Source: an uncultured Collinsella sp. (GTDB lineage Bacteria > Actinomycetota > Coriobacteriia > Coriobacteriales > Coriobacteriaceae). From it: 64,000 nucleotides of DNA. The notes beneath the pieces are model-generated. The model did not search any database, was not told where the DNA came from, and was given only the letters and a program-made list of their open reading frames with translations. Below, one piece after another: positions 1 through 8,628 of the stretch. How positions within the stretch are numbered: the stretch's first letter is position 1; each line of letters opens with the position of its first letter. The stretch lies in contig UREM01000002.1 in NCBI GenBank assembly GCA_900546775.1, forward strand, positions 24,978 through 88,977, in the 5' to 3' direction. A program made the translations under genes and the position numbers.

Positions 1-383
1 AGCAGCTCACGAATGTGCAACTGCTCGGGACCAATCTTGTCCATGGGACTGATCACGCCGCCCAATACGTGGTAGAGACCGTGGTAGCTGCCCGTGCGCT
101 CAATCGCCTGGACATCGCGCGGCTCGCCCACCACGCAAATGCGAGTGGTATCGCGCATCGAATCCTGGCAGATGGAGCACTCGTCGGCCGTGGCGTAGTT
201 AAAGCAGCGGCTGCAAAAGTGAACCTCCTGCTTAACCTCCAGGATAGCCTCGGCCAGGCGGCGCGCCTCCTCGGCATCGGCCTCGAGCAGGTAATAGGCG
301 ATGCGCTGGGCCGACTTGGGACCAATGCCCGGCAGACGGCCCAGCTCATCGAGCAATTTTTGCAGACTATGGTTGGCACTCAT
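1..383 (-). CDS. recR: Recombination mediator RecR, N-terminal part (cut by window edge)
   Basis: RecR loads RecA at gapped DNA together with RecF and RecO. The 127 visible residues start MSANHSLQKLLDELG and carry the helix-hairpin-helix LPGIGPKSAQRIAYYLL, then the four-cysteine zinc finger (CSRC and CSIC pairs, residues about 57-72), then the opening of the Toprim domain (ICVVGEPRDVQAIE). The gene runs off the left edge, so the rest of Toprim and the C-terminus are missing. It lies 13 bases downstream of ebfC on the same strand, the usual dnaX-ebfC-recR order. No strong ribosome site is visible before the ATG, which suggests translational coupling to ebfC. Confidence 0.95.
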   Translation of the reverse strand, partial: MSANHSLQKLLDELGRLPGIGPKSAQRIAYYLLEADAEEARRLAEAILEVKQEVHFCSRCFNYATADECSICQDSMRDTTRICVVGEPRDVQAIERTGSYHGLYHVLGGVISPMDKIGPEQLHIREL

Positions 384-396
384 ATATATGCGTGTC

Positions 397-717
397 TTAG
401 AACGGCATGCCCGGGATGTTGAGGCCGCCGGTGATGGCGCCCATCTGCTTGTTGGCAAGCTCGTTGACACCGCGGACGGCCTCGTTGACGGCAGCCATGA
501 TCATGTCCTGCAGCATATCGACGTCCTCGGGATCGAGGGCATCGGGGTCGATGGTGAGGTTGACGAGCTCCATCTCGCCGTTAACGGTCACCTTGACCAT
601 GCCGCCGCCGGCAGAGACGTCGACGGTCTGGGACTTAAGGTTTTCCTGCGCGGCGGCAAGCTGCTCCTGCATCTTGCGAGCCTGCTTCATCATTTGCTGC
701 ATGTTCATACCGGCCAT
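397..717 (-). CDS. ebfC: YbaB/EbfC-family nucleoid-associated protein
   Basis: This is a small DNA-binding protein that forms a tweezer-shaped dimer. The 106 residues match the family in length and plan: a Met/Gln-rich N-terminal helix (MNMQQMMKQARKMQEQL), a central beta-sheet ending in the typical VNLTIDPDAL, and a C-terminal helix with ANKQMGAITGG. The start is fixed by AGGAG about six bases before the ATG. It sits directly upstream of recR and shares its strand with dnaX, but here about 1.1 kb holding two unrelated small genes separates it from dnaX. Identification is by family pattern and synteny. Confidence 0.93.
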   Translation of the reverse strand: MAGMNMQQMMKQARKMQEQLAAAQENLKSQTVDVSAGGGMVKVTVNGEMELVNLTIDPDALDPEDVDMLQDMIMAAVNEAVRGVNELANKQMGAITGGLNIPGMPF

Positions 718-1058
718 GATGGCTCCTTTACGTGCGGCCGCGCGACAAGCTGCAAGGGCAGCCGGAGCGCGACGGGACTTTCAAACTCAAAAATCGTACC
801 ACGGCGCGGGGCAAGCAAGCGGGGCGGACACGCTACCTCAGTCGATATACATGTCCTGGAGTGCAAACCGCACCCAAAGATTATGCGAAGTTGAATAATT
901 CGCATCTGCATAATATTGAAAGCTAAATCTTGTAGAGCCGGAATCCGACATTTTCTGCATCCAGCTAGATAACAAAATGCCGAACCGCTGCTCGAGGCGG
1001 CGCTCATGATGGCAGGGTATAATTTGATTGTCACAGACAGCAATTTGGAGGTGCCCCC
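718..1058. other. Intergenic region with divergent promoters for ebfC-recR and a small membrane gene
   Basis: No gene is seen in these 341 bases. The centre (about 880-940) is distinctly AT-rich and holds an interrupted palindrome, TGCGAA-N9-TTCGCA at 884-904, itself flanked by ATTATGC and GCATAAT. This is a candidate operator between the two divergent genes. A TATAAT at 1018-1023 could be the -10 box of the plus-strand gene, but no good -35 box stands 16-18 bases upstream. AGGAGCCATC lies before the ebfC start and GGAGGT before the gene at 1059. Confidence 0.45.
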
Positions 1059-1526
1059 ATGAATGCCCCCGACGCGCTCCAAAACATCCGCTCAAAACAC
1101 CCCGTTGCATATGTGGTTCTCTATCTCTTTGTCGGCTGGGCATTACTGGTTGTCATCACCCATGCTATAGCCTTTGGAGCAGAACTGCTGATAGCCAGCT
1201 CGGACCAGCCCGTCGTCAAATGGGAAGCGACCGATGAGTGCACCGACGGAACACGAACCGTTTACTACAACAGCCCGTCCCTCTACCAAGAGTTCAAGGT
1301 CAAGATAAAGAACTCCAAGATTGTCGGTGCCGAACCAGGCGCTTTCTTGACAATCGGAGCAACCCTCGACGCCGAGCAAGTCGAGTACACGGACAGCCGC
1401 GCGACGTATCGTGTCGACCTCAGCACCCTAGGCCGACCGTCACGCATCTGCCTGCTCGAATGCGAGACACGCGGCACCACGCTACACATGTACGAAATAC
1501 AGATGCGCCCGGACAAAAGAAAGTGA
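1059..1526 (+). CDS. Small membrane-anchored protein of unknown function
   Basis: A 155-residue protein not recognised as a named family. Residues about 17-45 (VAYVVLYLFVGWALLVVITHAIAFGAELL) form one long hydrophobic segment that would anchor a C-terminal domain of about 110 residues. That domain is beta-rich, with two cysteines in the SRICLLECETRG stretch. The start is supported by GGAGGT eight bases before the ATG, with a TATAAT about 35 bases upstream. It lies in the opposite direction to its neighbours and splits the usual dnaX-ebfC pair. Base composition is lower in GC than the flanking genes, which hints at later acquisition. Confidence 0.7.
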   Translation: MNAPDALQNIRSKHPVAYVVLYLFVGWALLVVITHAIAFGAELLIASSDQPVVKWEATDECTDGTRTVYYNSPSLYQEFKVKIKNSKIVGAEPGAFLTIGATLDAEQVEYTDSRATYRVDLSTLGRPSRICLLECETRGTTLHMYEIQMRPDKRK

Positions 1527-1548
1527 TATATGGCCGAGTCGGAAAAGA

Positions 1549-1809
1549 CTAGGCATAGACTCGTCCGCCTTCGTAAGCAAAACGCAAGATGAGCGGGGCG
1601 TTATTACGCACAAAATCATCGAGTTCTTTAAGGTCCGTTTCGCTAAAGCCCTCGTGCGACACCCAATTGAATGCCGGCAAGATGCACTCCGCCGTGTCAA
1701 AGCCCCAATCGCGCGGGCGCTCCACAACGACCTTCACCGTGTTGTCCTCACGGACTTCGGAATACGAAACCTGCGTATCGTCCTCGAGGCGGACATATTC
1801 CCACACCAT
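1549..1809 (-). CDS. Small hypothetical protein
   Basis: An 86-residue protein beginning MVWEYVRLEDDTQ, with alternating charged and hydrophobic stretches and no membrane segment. No family is recognised. An in-frame TTG 18 bases upstream could extend it by six residues, but the ATG at 1809 has a GGAG seven bases before it and is preferred. It lies 54 bases downstream of dnaX on the same strand, so it may be read from the dnaX transcript, and it converges with the plus-strand gene ending at 1526. It is acidic and rich in aromatic residues, consistent with a small soluble domain. Confidence 0.6.
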   Translation of the reverse strand: MVWEYVRLEDDTQVSYSEVREDNTVKVVVERPRDWGFDTAECILPAFNWVSHEGFSETDLKELDDFVRNNAPLILRFAYEGGRVYA

Positions 1810-1863
1810 AAGCTCGCTCCGTTCCAAGAAGTCTCTTCTTGAGCAGTATACCCGCCAGTACGA

Positions 1864-4365
1864 CTACTCCACCGGTTTGAAGATGGTGGACTGGCCAAAG
1901 ACGCTGCGGATGAGGGCTTTGGCCTCGTCCTCGGTCTGCGGGATGCTCGGGGCTGCGCCCTGATGGCCAAAGGGACTGCCGGCGCCGGGGTTGGACTCCC
2001 AAGGGGCCGCGGGGGCGTCGTCGCCGGCGGGAGCAGGCGTCACGGGCGCGGGGGCCGTGGGAGCCGCAGCCGCAGCTGCGGGCTTGGTTGCGGGCGCTGC
2101 CGGCACGTCGAACGGAGGCAGATCGTCCCCGCCCGCATCGGTGGCAAAGCCGGCGACCATGGCGTCGTCGTAGGGCACCTGCTCGGATTCCCACGGTGCA
2201 GACGGCCTGGACGGTTGAGCCTTAGGAACGGACGTGCGCTCGGGCGCGCGGGGCGCAGGCTCGGTCGGGAGCTTGCCCGTGGCAGGAGCGCCGGCAGGAT
2301 TGTCGGAGCGCAGCCAGGGGGCCTTGCCCAGATCGGATGACTTGGGCGCAGGCGCGGCAGCGGGCTTGGGTGCCGGTGCCGGAGCAGCCGGTTTGGCCGC
2401 GACGGGCTTAGGCGCCGACGGGGTCGGTGCCGCTATCGGTGCTGTTTTTGGCTGCGTCGCGTTGGCGCTCGAGGATGCAGGGGCCGCCGAGGACACGGGT
2501 TGCGGGTCCGCAGATGCCGCAGCCCGTGCAGATGGAGAATGCTCCTCATGTTGAGGAGCCGGCGTGCCACCCCCATCCAGGACATAGTCGACGGTGCGAC
2601 GACCGAAGACCGCGCTGATTGTCGGCAAGACCACCGACTGCGTATCGGCGCGACCGAGCATCTTGATGGCAAAGGTCGAACCCGCGGGGAACGAGACCGT
2701 GAGCTTGGAGCCGTCGTCGGCCGTAGCGCGGGCGTTAAGCAAAAGCCCCGCGTAGGAGGCCTGACGAGCCTTGACGCGTTCGACGACCTCGGCCCATTTG
2801 CGCTGGAGCTCACCGGCATCCTCGACCGCGGGGGTCTCGGCGGCGCCGGCGGCAGCAACCTGGGCGGCATTGTTGAGTTGGGGCTTGGGTGCCGGAGCGG
2901 CGGCAGGCGCGGGAGCCGTAGCCGGGGCAGCCTGGGGCGCGGGCGCCACAGGCTTGGGAGTCGCCACGGACGCAGGACGAGGCGCAGGCTGGGCCGCCGG
3001 AGCGGCGACACCGCGGTCCCAAGGCATGCCGCCCTGTTGCGCGGGCGCAGCGGCGGGGGCAGTGGACGGGGCAGGGGTGGCAGCTCGGGCACCCGAGATC
3101 AGCGTCGGCTGTTGTGACGCCACGGGCGCAGCCGTAACAGCTGCAGGCGCAGCGCCGGCAGCAGCCACGCTCGCCGGAACTGCGGCGTTGGCAACCATGG
3201 CCTCCAGGCGCGCCACGCGCTCTGCCAGGGCCTCAATGGTCAGATCGGCCTCGGGACGTGCCAGACGCGTACAGGCGATCTCGAGCACCAAGCGCACATC
3301 GCTCGCGCCCCTCATCTCCAGCGCAGCATCGTCGAGCACCGTCAGCACGCGGGCCAGGCGGTCGGCCGGATGCTCGCCAAAGACAGCAGCCTCAGCAGCA
3401 AGCGCCTCGGCCTGCTCGGCCCCGCCCTCAAACAGCTCGGCACGGGCACCGGCAACGCACGCCACGTACACGTCGCGCACGTGCGCCACCAGGTCGCGCG
3501 TCAGCTCCAGCAGGTCATTGCCCTCCTCGACCTGGGCGCGAATGAGTCCATAGAGCTCGGCAACATCGCGCTCGGCAATGGCGCGGGCAAACTCGCCCAG
3601 GATCTGGTCCGAAACCTCGCCCAAGAGCGAGCGGGCATCGTCCGCATGCACGGAACCATTGCCAAAAACGCTCAGCTGCTCCAGCGTGGAGAGCGCGTCG
3701 CGCATGCCGCCCTTGGCATGGCGCGCCACGATGGCCAGCGCCTCGTCGTCGTAATCGAAGCCCTCCTGCTCACAAACGTAGGACAGGCGATGTTCGATAT
3801 CCTCGTTGCCAATGCGATGGAAGTCGAAGCGCTGGCAGCGCGAGAGGATGGTCTCCAGAATCTTTTGCGGGTCGGTGGTGCACAGCACAAAGATCACGTG
3901 CGCCGGCGGCTCCTCGAGCGTCTTGAGCAGCGCGTTAAACGCCGCCGTCGTGAGCATGTGGACCTCGTCGATGATATAGATCTTGTACTTGCCGCGCACC
4001 GGGGCAAAGTTGACGGAGTTGATGATCTCCTCGCGCACATTGTCCACGCCCGTGCGGCTTGCGGCATCGAGCTCGTAGACGTCCGGGTGGTTGCCCTCGG
4101 CAATGAGCTCGCACTCCTCGCAAGTACCGTCGGGCATGCAGCCGCTTGCACCCTCGGCGCGCGCCGCCTCGGCATTGCGGCACAGCAGCGCCTTGGCAAG
4201 GATGCGCGCCATGGTGGTCTTGCCCGTGCCGCGCGGTCCGCAGAACAGGTAGGCGTGGGACAGGCGTCCCTCGGTGATAGCGTGCTCGAGCGTCGAGACG
4301 ATATGCTGCTGGCCCACCACGGAGTCGAAGGTGAGCGGGCGATACTTTCGGTACAACGATTCCAT
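1864..4365 (-). CDS. dnaX: DNA polymerase III subunit gamma/tau
   Basis: The clamp-loader ATPase of the replisome. The start MESLYRKYRPLTFDSVVGQ is the classic DnaX N-terminus and has GGGGGAG six bases before the ATG; the longer frame to 4584 is rejected. Walker A GPRGTGKTT is at residues 43-51, followed by the four-cysteine zinc module (CRNAE, GCMPDGTCEEC), Walker B IIDEVH and the SRC sensor (LSRCQRFDF). After about residue 390 comes a long Ala/Pro/Lys low-complexity region with one ordered island (about residues 560-650, KWAEVVERVKARQASYAGLL), probably the tau C-terminal domain. At 833 residues it is longer than most homologues because of these linkers. No obvious frameshift signal for a separate gamma form was seen. 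Confidence 0.96.
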   Translation of the reverse strand: MESLYRKYRPLTFDSVVGQQHIVSTLEHAITEGRLSHAYLFCGPRGTGKTTMARILAKALLCRNAEAARAEGASGCMPDGTCEECELIAEGNHPDVYELDAASRTGVDNVREEIINSVNFAPVRGKYKIYIIDEVHMLTTAAFNALLKTLEEPPAHVIFVLCTTDPQKILETILSRCQRFDFHRIGNEDIEHRLSYVCEQEGFDYDDEALAIVARHAKGGMRDALSTLEQLSVFGNGSVHADDARSLLGEVSDQILGEFARAIAERDVAELYGLIRAQVEEGNDLLELTRDLVAHVRDVYVACVAGARAELFEGGAEQAEALAAEAAVFGEHPADRLARVLTVLDDAALEMRGASDVRLVLEIACTRLARPEADLTIEALAERVARLEAMVANAAVPASVAAAGAAPAAVTAAPVASQQPTLISGARAATPAPSTAPAAAPAQQGGMPWDRGVAAPAAQPAPRPASVATPKPVAPAPQAAPATAPAPAAAPAPKPQLNNAAQVAAAGAAETPAVEDAGELQRKWAEVVERVKARQASYAGLLLNARATADDGSKLTVSFPAGSTFAIKMLGRADTQSVVLPTISAVFGRRTVDYVLDGGGTPAPQHEEHSPSARAAASADPQPVSSAAPASSSANATQPKTAPIAAPTPSAPKPVAAKPAAPAPAPKPAAAPAPKSSDLGKAPWLRSDNPAGAPATGKLPTEPAPRAPERTSVPKAQPSRPSAPWESEQVPYDDAMVAGFATDAGGDDLPPFDVPAAPATKPAAAAAAPTAPAPVTPAPAGDDAPAAPWESNPGAGSPFGHQGAAPSIPQTEDEAKALIRSVFGQSTIFKPVE

Positions 4366-4480
4366 GGGTGCTCCCCCGGGTATACTGAGACTTGTTGCCG
4401 CGACGGCCATGCGGTCGCACGGCATACTGCATTCATAATAACCCGTACGGCGAGCCCGCCGCGATAGGAGTCCAAAGAGC

Positions 4481-5197
4481 ATGGCAGACGCAGAGAGCAA
4501 CCTCGTTCCCTCCGAAGCAGCCGACCAGGTCGAGGTCGCGCTCGAGGCGCAGGCAGCAGCCGACGACGGCATCCTGTACCTCAACGAGTATCAGTACGAA
4601 AACGACCTCGTCACCGACTTTGCGCGCCTGGTCGCCTCGCCCAGGCGCCGTGGCTCCCTGTACGTCGCCGCCGTGATTGCCGCGCTCATCGGCATCGGCA
4701 TGCTGGTGGCCGGCGGCAGCTGGATCAAGTTCGGCGTCGTGCTGATCGTGTTCGGCGCCTTTTTGGCCTGGTGGAGCAAGAACCTGCACCACACGCTCGC
4801 CCGCGATTTTATCGATGCCGTCGAGGCCGACGAGTCCATGGGTGGCCGCTATCGCCGCGTCGCCGCCAACGAGGACGGCCTGATGGTCTGGGGCAAGAGC
4901 GGCAAGTCGCAGTTCTTCCCGTTTGACAAGCTCGACCACGTACTCGACGGCGAGCGCATCTTTGTGGCCATGTTCGCCGACCAGGGCGTGACGATCCCCA
5001 AGGACACCTTCGTCCGTGGCGATGCCGAGCAGTTCGGTCCCTTCCTCAAGGCCCGCATCAACAAAAAACTCCGCATCGAGACCAAGAAGAAGAAAATGAA
5101 GGCCGAGAAGGCCGCCGCCGAGGCCAAGCAGGGCGACAAGCCCCAGGAGACCAAGGGCAAGCAGCGCAAGCAGAAGAAGAACAAGAAGAAGCACTAA
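4481..5197 (+). CDS. Two-TM membrane protein, YcxB-like
   Basis: A 238-residue protein. An acidic N-terminal segment of about 55 residues is followed by two adjacent transmembrane helices (about 58-98, VAAVIAALIGIGMLVAGG and FGVVLIVFGAFLAWW). A soluble domain follows with the pattern VAANEDGLMVWGKSGKSQFFPFDKLDHV, which resembles the YcxB-like C-terminal fold. The last 40 residues are almost only Lys, Glu, Ala and Gln, ending KKNKKKH, a strongly basic tail that could contact membrane lipid or nucleic acid. It is divergent from dnaX; upstream sequences TATACT (4381) and CATACT (4423) are possible -10 boxes. Function is unknown; the family link is tentative. Confidence 0.6.
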   Translation: MADAESNLVPSEAADQVEVALEAQAAADDGILYLNEYQYENDLVTDFARLVASPRRRGSLYVAAVIAALIGIGMLVAGGSWIKFGVVLIVFGAFLAWWSKNLHHTLARDFIDAVEADESMGGRYRRVAANEDGLMVWGKSGKSQFFPFDKLDHVLDGERIFVAMFADQGVTIPKDTFVRGDAEQFGPFLKARINKKLRIETKKKKMKAEKAAAEAKQGDKPQETKGKQRKQKKNKKKH

Positions 5198-5341
5198 GGC
5201 CAAGCCAGACAGGCAGCCTCACATCCCGTTATCCTCGCCATCCGCCCGAGCGTGCTACACTAGCAGCATCTATGCCACCGCGAACGGCTCGGCTCCGCGC
5301 CCGCCACTCGCAAACGAACTTTAAACGCACGAGGGTTGGCC

Positions 5342-7195
5342 ATGCCGCTTTTCTCGCAACATACCGCCCGGTTCTCGCCGGACGTTCCTTTGGAGGGCAC
5401 CAGCTCTCGCGAGCTGCTCAAGCGGTACCAGCCGCTCGAGACACTTGCGACCGGCGGTTTTGGCTCCATCGAGATTTGCCGCGACACGCACCTGCGCCGC
5501 CGCGTCGCCATTAAGCGCATCCCCCTTATCAACGGCGCCGGCATGCCCGCCAGCGACATCATGGATGTCCTGCGCGAGGCGCACACTGCCGCCATGCTTC
5601 AACATCCCAATATCGTGCAGGTCATCGACTTTACGCATGACACCGCCTATGCCTACCTGGTCATGGAGTATGTCGACGGTATGTCGCTGGCCGAGTTTTT
5701 GCATCGCGTGGACGGCCACTCGCTCACCTTTGACGAGGCCGCGGCCATTGCCGATGCCCTGGGCCAGGCGCTCACCTTCGCCCATAGCAATGGCGTACTC
5801 CACCTGGACATTAAGCCCGCCAACGTGCTCATCGACCACTCGGGCAATGTAAAGCTCACCGACTTTGGCATGGCGCGACTGTCGTCCGCCGGTGGCTTTG
5901 GCGGCTCGCGCGGCGGCACCATCGGCTACATGCCGCCCGAACAGCTCGATATCGAGACCGGCACGGTCGACGAACGCGCCGATGTCTTTGCCCTTGCCTG
6001 CGTTATCTATGAGGGCTTGTGCGGCAGCGCTCCCTTTATGGCGGCCACGCCCGCCGACTCGCTCGACCGCATCATCGGCGGCGCCACCTATCCCAGCGAG
6101 CTGATACCACACTTTCCCCCGGGAGCCGAGGCCGCGCTCATGAGCGCGCTCTCCCCCATGCCGCAGGACCGCCCCAACAGCATCGAGGCATTTTGCGACC
6201 AACTCCTTGCCGGTCTGGGCAGCGTGCGCGAGGGCCGTCGCAGTCTGGAGCAAATGGTTGGCGAGCTTTCGGATGACGAGCAGGAGCTCGACGATATCGA
6301 GCCGTCGTACTACGAGGACGACGCCATCGAGGTCGACCCCGCGCTCGGCTGGGCGGGCACGCGCTGGAGCCATGCGCGCGACTACACCATGCACGCTATC
6401 TCGGCGCTAACGTGCGGCGCCTTTAGCTTTTTGCTGATGCAAACGGCCGGGGTCGCGGCGCTTCCCGGCCTGGTCATTGCGGCTATCGCGATCGGAGCGG
6501 CGGCTGGCCTGGCCCCCCAGATCGGCTCGGCCATCTCGGCTGTGGGCTTTTTGGTGCTCATGGCCAACGCCACCATGCAGGCGCAGGGCATCCTGTCGAT
6601 GTTGCCCGTCGCGGTGATCTTTGCCGCCGCCATGTCCGGTTGGTGGATCGCCTGGGGTCGCACCGAGGCTGCCGCGAGCGCCGCGCTCACCTGTGCACTC
6701 GCGCTTGGCTGTCTGACTGGCAATACCTTCCTGGCAGCTGGGGTCGCCGCCGGCGTCGCGTCATTTTGGCTCGGCCCGGCAAGCGCCGCCGCGGCAACGG
6801 GCATGGGCGTGCTTTTTGCCCGTCTGGCGACGGTCGCGCTTTCAGCCGGAGGCGTGCTGGGGCTCGGTAACGTTGCCGCAGCGCTGGAAGACCCGCTCCT
6901 TTGGGCTGCCTTTGTGCTGGTCGCGACAACTGCCGCAGCGTCATCTGCGCTGCTCAATGCCCATGCCAAGCGTGCCGACCAGGGCTCAAACCTTGCCGCA
7001 ATCGCCGCCATCGCCGTCACCGGCATCGGCTGCGCAGCGGCATCCTGTCTTGCACACCATATGGAAATTGCCAGCCTTGCAGCCGCGGTCGCCGCCAAGG
7101 CGGCGGTTGCGGGAACCCTATCCTCTATAATCGTTGGGATATGCCTATATTTGCTCGGATACCAAAGAACCTATACGGAGAGTGATCTTTCGTGA
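5342..7195 (+). CDS. Serine/threonine protein kinase with multi-pass membrane domain
   Basis: First gene of the signalling and cell-wall operon. Residues about 25-280 are a Hanks-type kinase: glycine loop TGGFGS, catalytic lysine K58 (VAIK), catalytic loop HLDIKPAN with D156, DFGMARL, and a GTIGYMPPEQ activation segment. The usual HRD arginine is leucine, so activation may not depend on a phosphorylated loop. Residues about 345-617 are strongly hydrophobic with roughly eight helices rich in Ala and Gly, and there is no PASTA or other extracellular sensor. The ATG at 5342 follows GAGGG and is preferred over a TTG six bases upstream. The stop overlaps the next gene's GTG, showing tight coupling to the FHA genes. 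Confidence 0.88.
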   Translation: MPLFSQHTARFSPDVPLEGTSSRELLKRYQPLETLATGGFGSIEICRDTHLRRRVAIKRIPLINGAGMPASDIMDVLREAHTAAMLQHPNIVQVIDFTHDTAYAYLVMEYVDGMSLAEFLHRVDGHSLTFDEAAAIADALGQALTFAHSNGVLHLDIKPANVLIDHSGNVKLTDFGMARLSSAGGFGGSRGGTIGYMPPEQLDIETGTVDERADVFALACVIYEGLCGSAPFMAATPADSLDRIIGGATYPSELIPHFPPGAEAALMSALSPMPQDRPNSIEAFCDQLLAGLGSVREGRRSLEQMVGELSDDEQELDDIEPSYYEDDAIEVDPALGWAGTRWSHARDYTMHAISALTCGAFSFLLMQTAGVAALPGLVIAAIAIGAAAGLAPQIGSAISAVGFLVLMANATMQAQGILSMLPVAVIFAAAMSGWWIAWGRTEAAASAALTCALALGCLTGNTFLAAGVAAGVASFWLGPASAAAATGMGVLFARLATVALSAGGVLGLGNVAAALEDPLLWAAFVLVATTAAASSALLNAHAKRADQGSNLAAIAAIAVTGIGCAAASCLAHHMEIASLAAAVAAKAAVAGTLSSIIVGICLYLLGYQRTYTESDLS

Positions 7196-8205
7196 ACTTC
7201 CTGAACATCTTCGAGGACCACGTGGCCGGCATCTTCGGTGCCACCCGTGCCCCGTTCTCCTTTAAGAAGCTTGCCAAGCAGGCCGCTCGCGACATGGAGG
7301 ATCAGACTCTGGTGATCAACGGCGTCAACACGGCGCCGGCACTCTATACCATCCTGATCGCCGCCGACGACGATCCCATGCTCGCCCCGTTCTACCCCGA
7401 GCTTTCGCGCGAGGTCCGCGAGTTTGTGAAAGCGCAGGCCGAAAAGCGCCGCTATGTCTTTGTCGGCGAGCCCCTCGTGCGCTTTATGATCGATCCGCAG
7501 CTGCGCGCCGGCAAGTTCTCGGTCTTTGCCGAGAACGTCGATGCCCCCACGCTCGGCCGCCTGTACGAAGAAGAGCGCGCCTATCAAAACGGCCTGGGCC
7601 AGAACAACTCCGCGGCAAGCCGTGCCGCCAGCGCCCCGCGCGCCGGCCAGCAGCAGTTTGCTGCCCCGCAGCAGCAGCGCCCCGCTGCCATGCCCCAGCA
7701 GCAGCCGACGCCTCGCGCCGCCGCTCCCGACCCGCTTGCCGTGGCAGACCCCTTCGCGCCTAGCGTCCCCGACCCCGCCGCCGCACCCATCCCGGTGCCG
7801 CAGACCGTCTCGCGCGACGCGCTTGCCGGCATGGGCGGAGCCGCCGCGACCGGTGCCGCCGTGGGCCTAGGCGCCGCAGCCGGCATCGCCTCCAACATGG
7901 CGAGCACTCGCGCCCCGCAGCGCCCGCTCGCCCAGCTCGTCGACGTCGTGAGCGGCGAGAGCCATAGCATCACCTCCGCACAGGTAACCATCGGTCGCGA
8001 GCGCTCAGTTTCCGACATTGCCCTGCGCGACCCCAACGTGTCGCGCCGCCACGCCCAGCTCACCTTTACGGGCTCGGATTGGTCGATCGAGGACCTCAAT
8101 TCCACCAACGGCACACTCGTCAACAACCGCCGCATTACGCGCTGCCCGCTGCGCAACGGCGATCTGCTGACGTTTGGCCTGAGCACCTTTGAATTTAGGG
8201 GATAG
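7192..8205 (+). CDS. fhaA: FhaA-like protein: DUF3662 plus FHA domain
   Basis: The N-terminal 125 residues (NIFEDHVAGIFGATRAPFSFKKLAKQ onward) match the DUF3662 domain of mycobacterial FhaA. A low-complexity Gln/Ala/Pro linker follows (about 135-245). The C-terminus (about 255-337) is a forkhead-associated domain with the phosphothreonine-binding pattern TIGRERSVSDIALRD, SRRHAQL and LNSTNGTLVNN. In actinobacteria this protein is phosphorylated by PknB and recruits a MurJ-type flippase. The GTG start overlaps the kinase stop (GTGA). Synteny with fhaB and the phosphatase supports the name. Confidence 0.88.
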   Translation: MNFLNIFEDHVAGIFGATRAPFSFKKLAKQAARDMEDQTLVINGVNTAPALYTILIAADDDPMLAPFYPELSREVREFVKAQAEKRRYVFVGEPLVRFMIDPQLRAGKFSVFAENVDAPTLGRLYEEERAYQNGLGQNNSAASRAASAPRAGQQQFAAPQQQRPAAMPQQQPTPRAAAPDPLAVADPFAPSVPDPAAAPIPVPQTVSRDALAGMGGAAATGAAVGLGAAAGIASNMASTRAPQRPLAQLVDVVSGESHSITSAQVTIGRERSVSDIALRDPNVSRRHAQLTFTGSDWSIEDLNSTNGTLVNNRRITRCPLRNGDLLTFGLSTFEFRG

Positions 8206-8211
8206 TCGCTT

Positions 8212-8628
8212 ATGAACATCGATATCGTCCTTTTTGCAGGCCGCATCGTCCTGGTCGCCCTGCTCTATATCTTCCTGTTCGCCGTCATGAAGACCGGCGT
8301 GGGGCTTGTGCGCGGACAGCGCCGCGACTCGGCTATCTGGACGATCGATGTGGACAAGGGTCCGCGCGGTATCCGCGGCATCCACGTAGACATGCTCGGC
8401 CCCGTCATCGTCGGTCGCTCGCCGTCTTCGGACATCTGCATCAACGAACCATTCGTCTCGGCCTCGCATGCGCGCTTTTCGCTGCAGGGCCCGGCGCTCA
8501 TCATCGAGGACCTCAACTCGCTTAACGGCACGCTCGTCAACGGCCGCCAGCTTGTGGAGCCCGCAACGCTGCGCGAGGGCGACGAAGTCCAGATTGGCGA
8601 TGTGGTCATGAAGGTGAACCGTCGATGA
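8212..8628 (+). CDS. fhaB: FhaB-like membrane-anchored FHA protein
   Basis: A 138-residue protein with one N-terminal transmembrane helix (about 5-27, VLFAGRIVLVALLYIFLFAV) and a C-terminal FHA domain showing VGRSPSSDICINEPFVSASHA and IEDLNSLNGTLVNG. This is the plan of FhaB/FipA, which binds phosphothreonine on division and wall-growth proteins at the membrane. AGGGGA precedes the ATG. Its stop overlaps the phosphatase start (ATGA). The two FHA proteins placed next to a kinase and a phosphatase form a complete write-read-erase phosphothreonine circuit. Confidence 0.9.
   Translation: MNIDIVLFAGRIVLVALLYIFLFAVMKTGVGLVRGQRRDSAIWTIDVDKGPRGIRGIHVDMLGPVIVGRSPSSDICINEPFVSASHARFSLQGPALIIEDLNSLNGTLVNGRQLVEPATLREGDEVQIGDVVMKVNRR

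Noticed and set aside
1864..4365. Programmed frameshift in dnaX making a short gamma form
   Set aside because: No A-rich slippery heptamer with a following hairpin was seen in the expected region.
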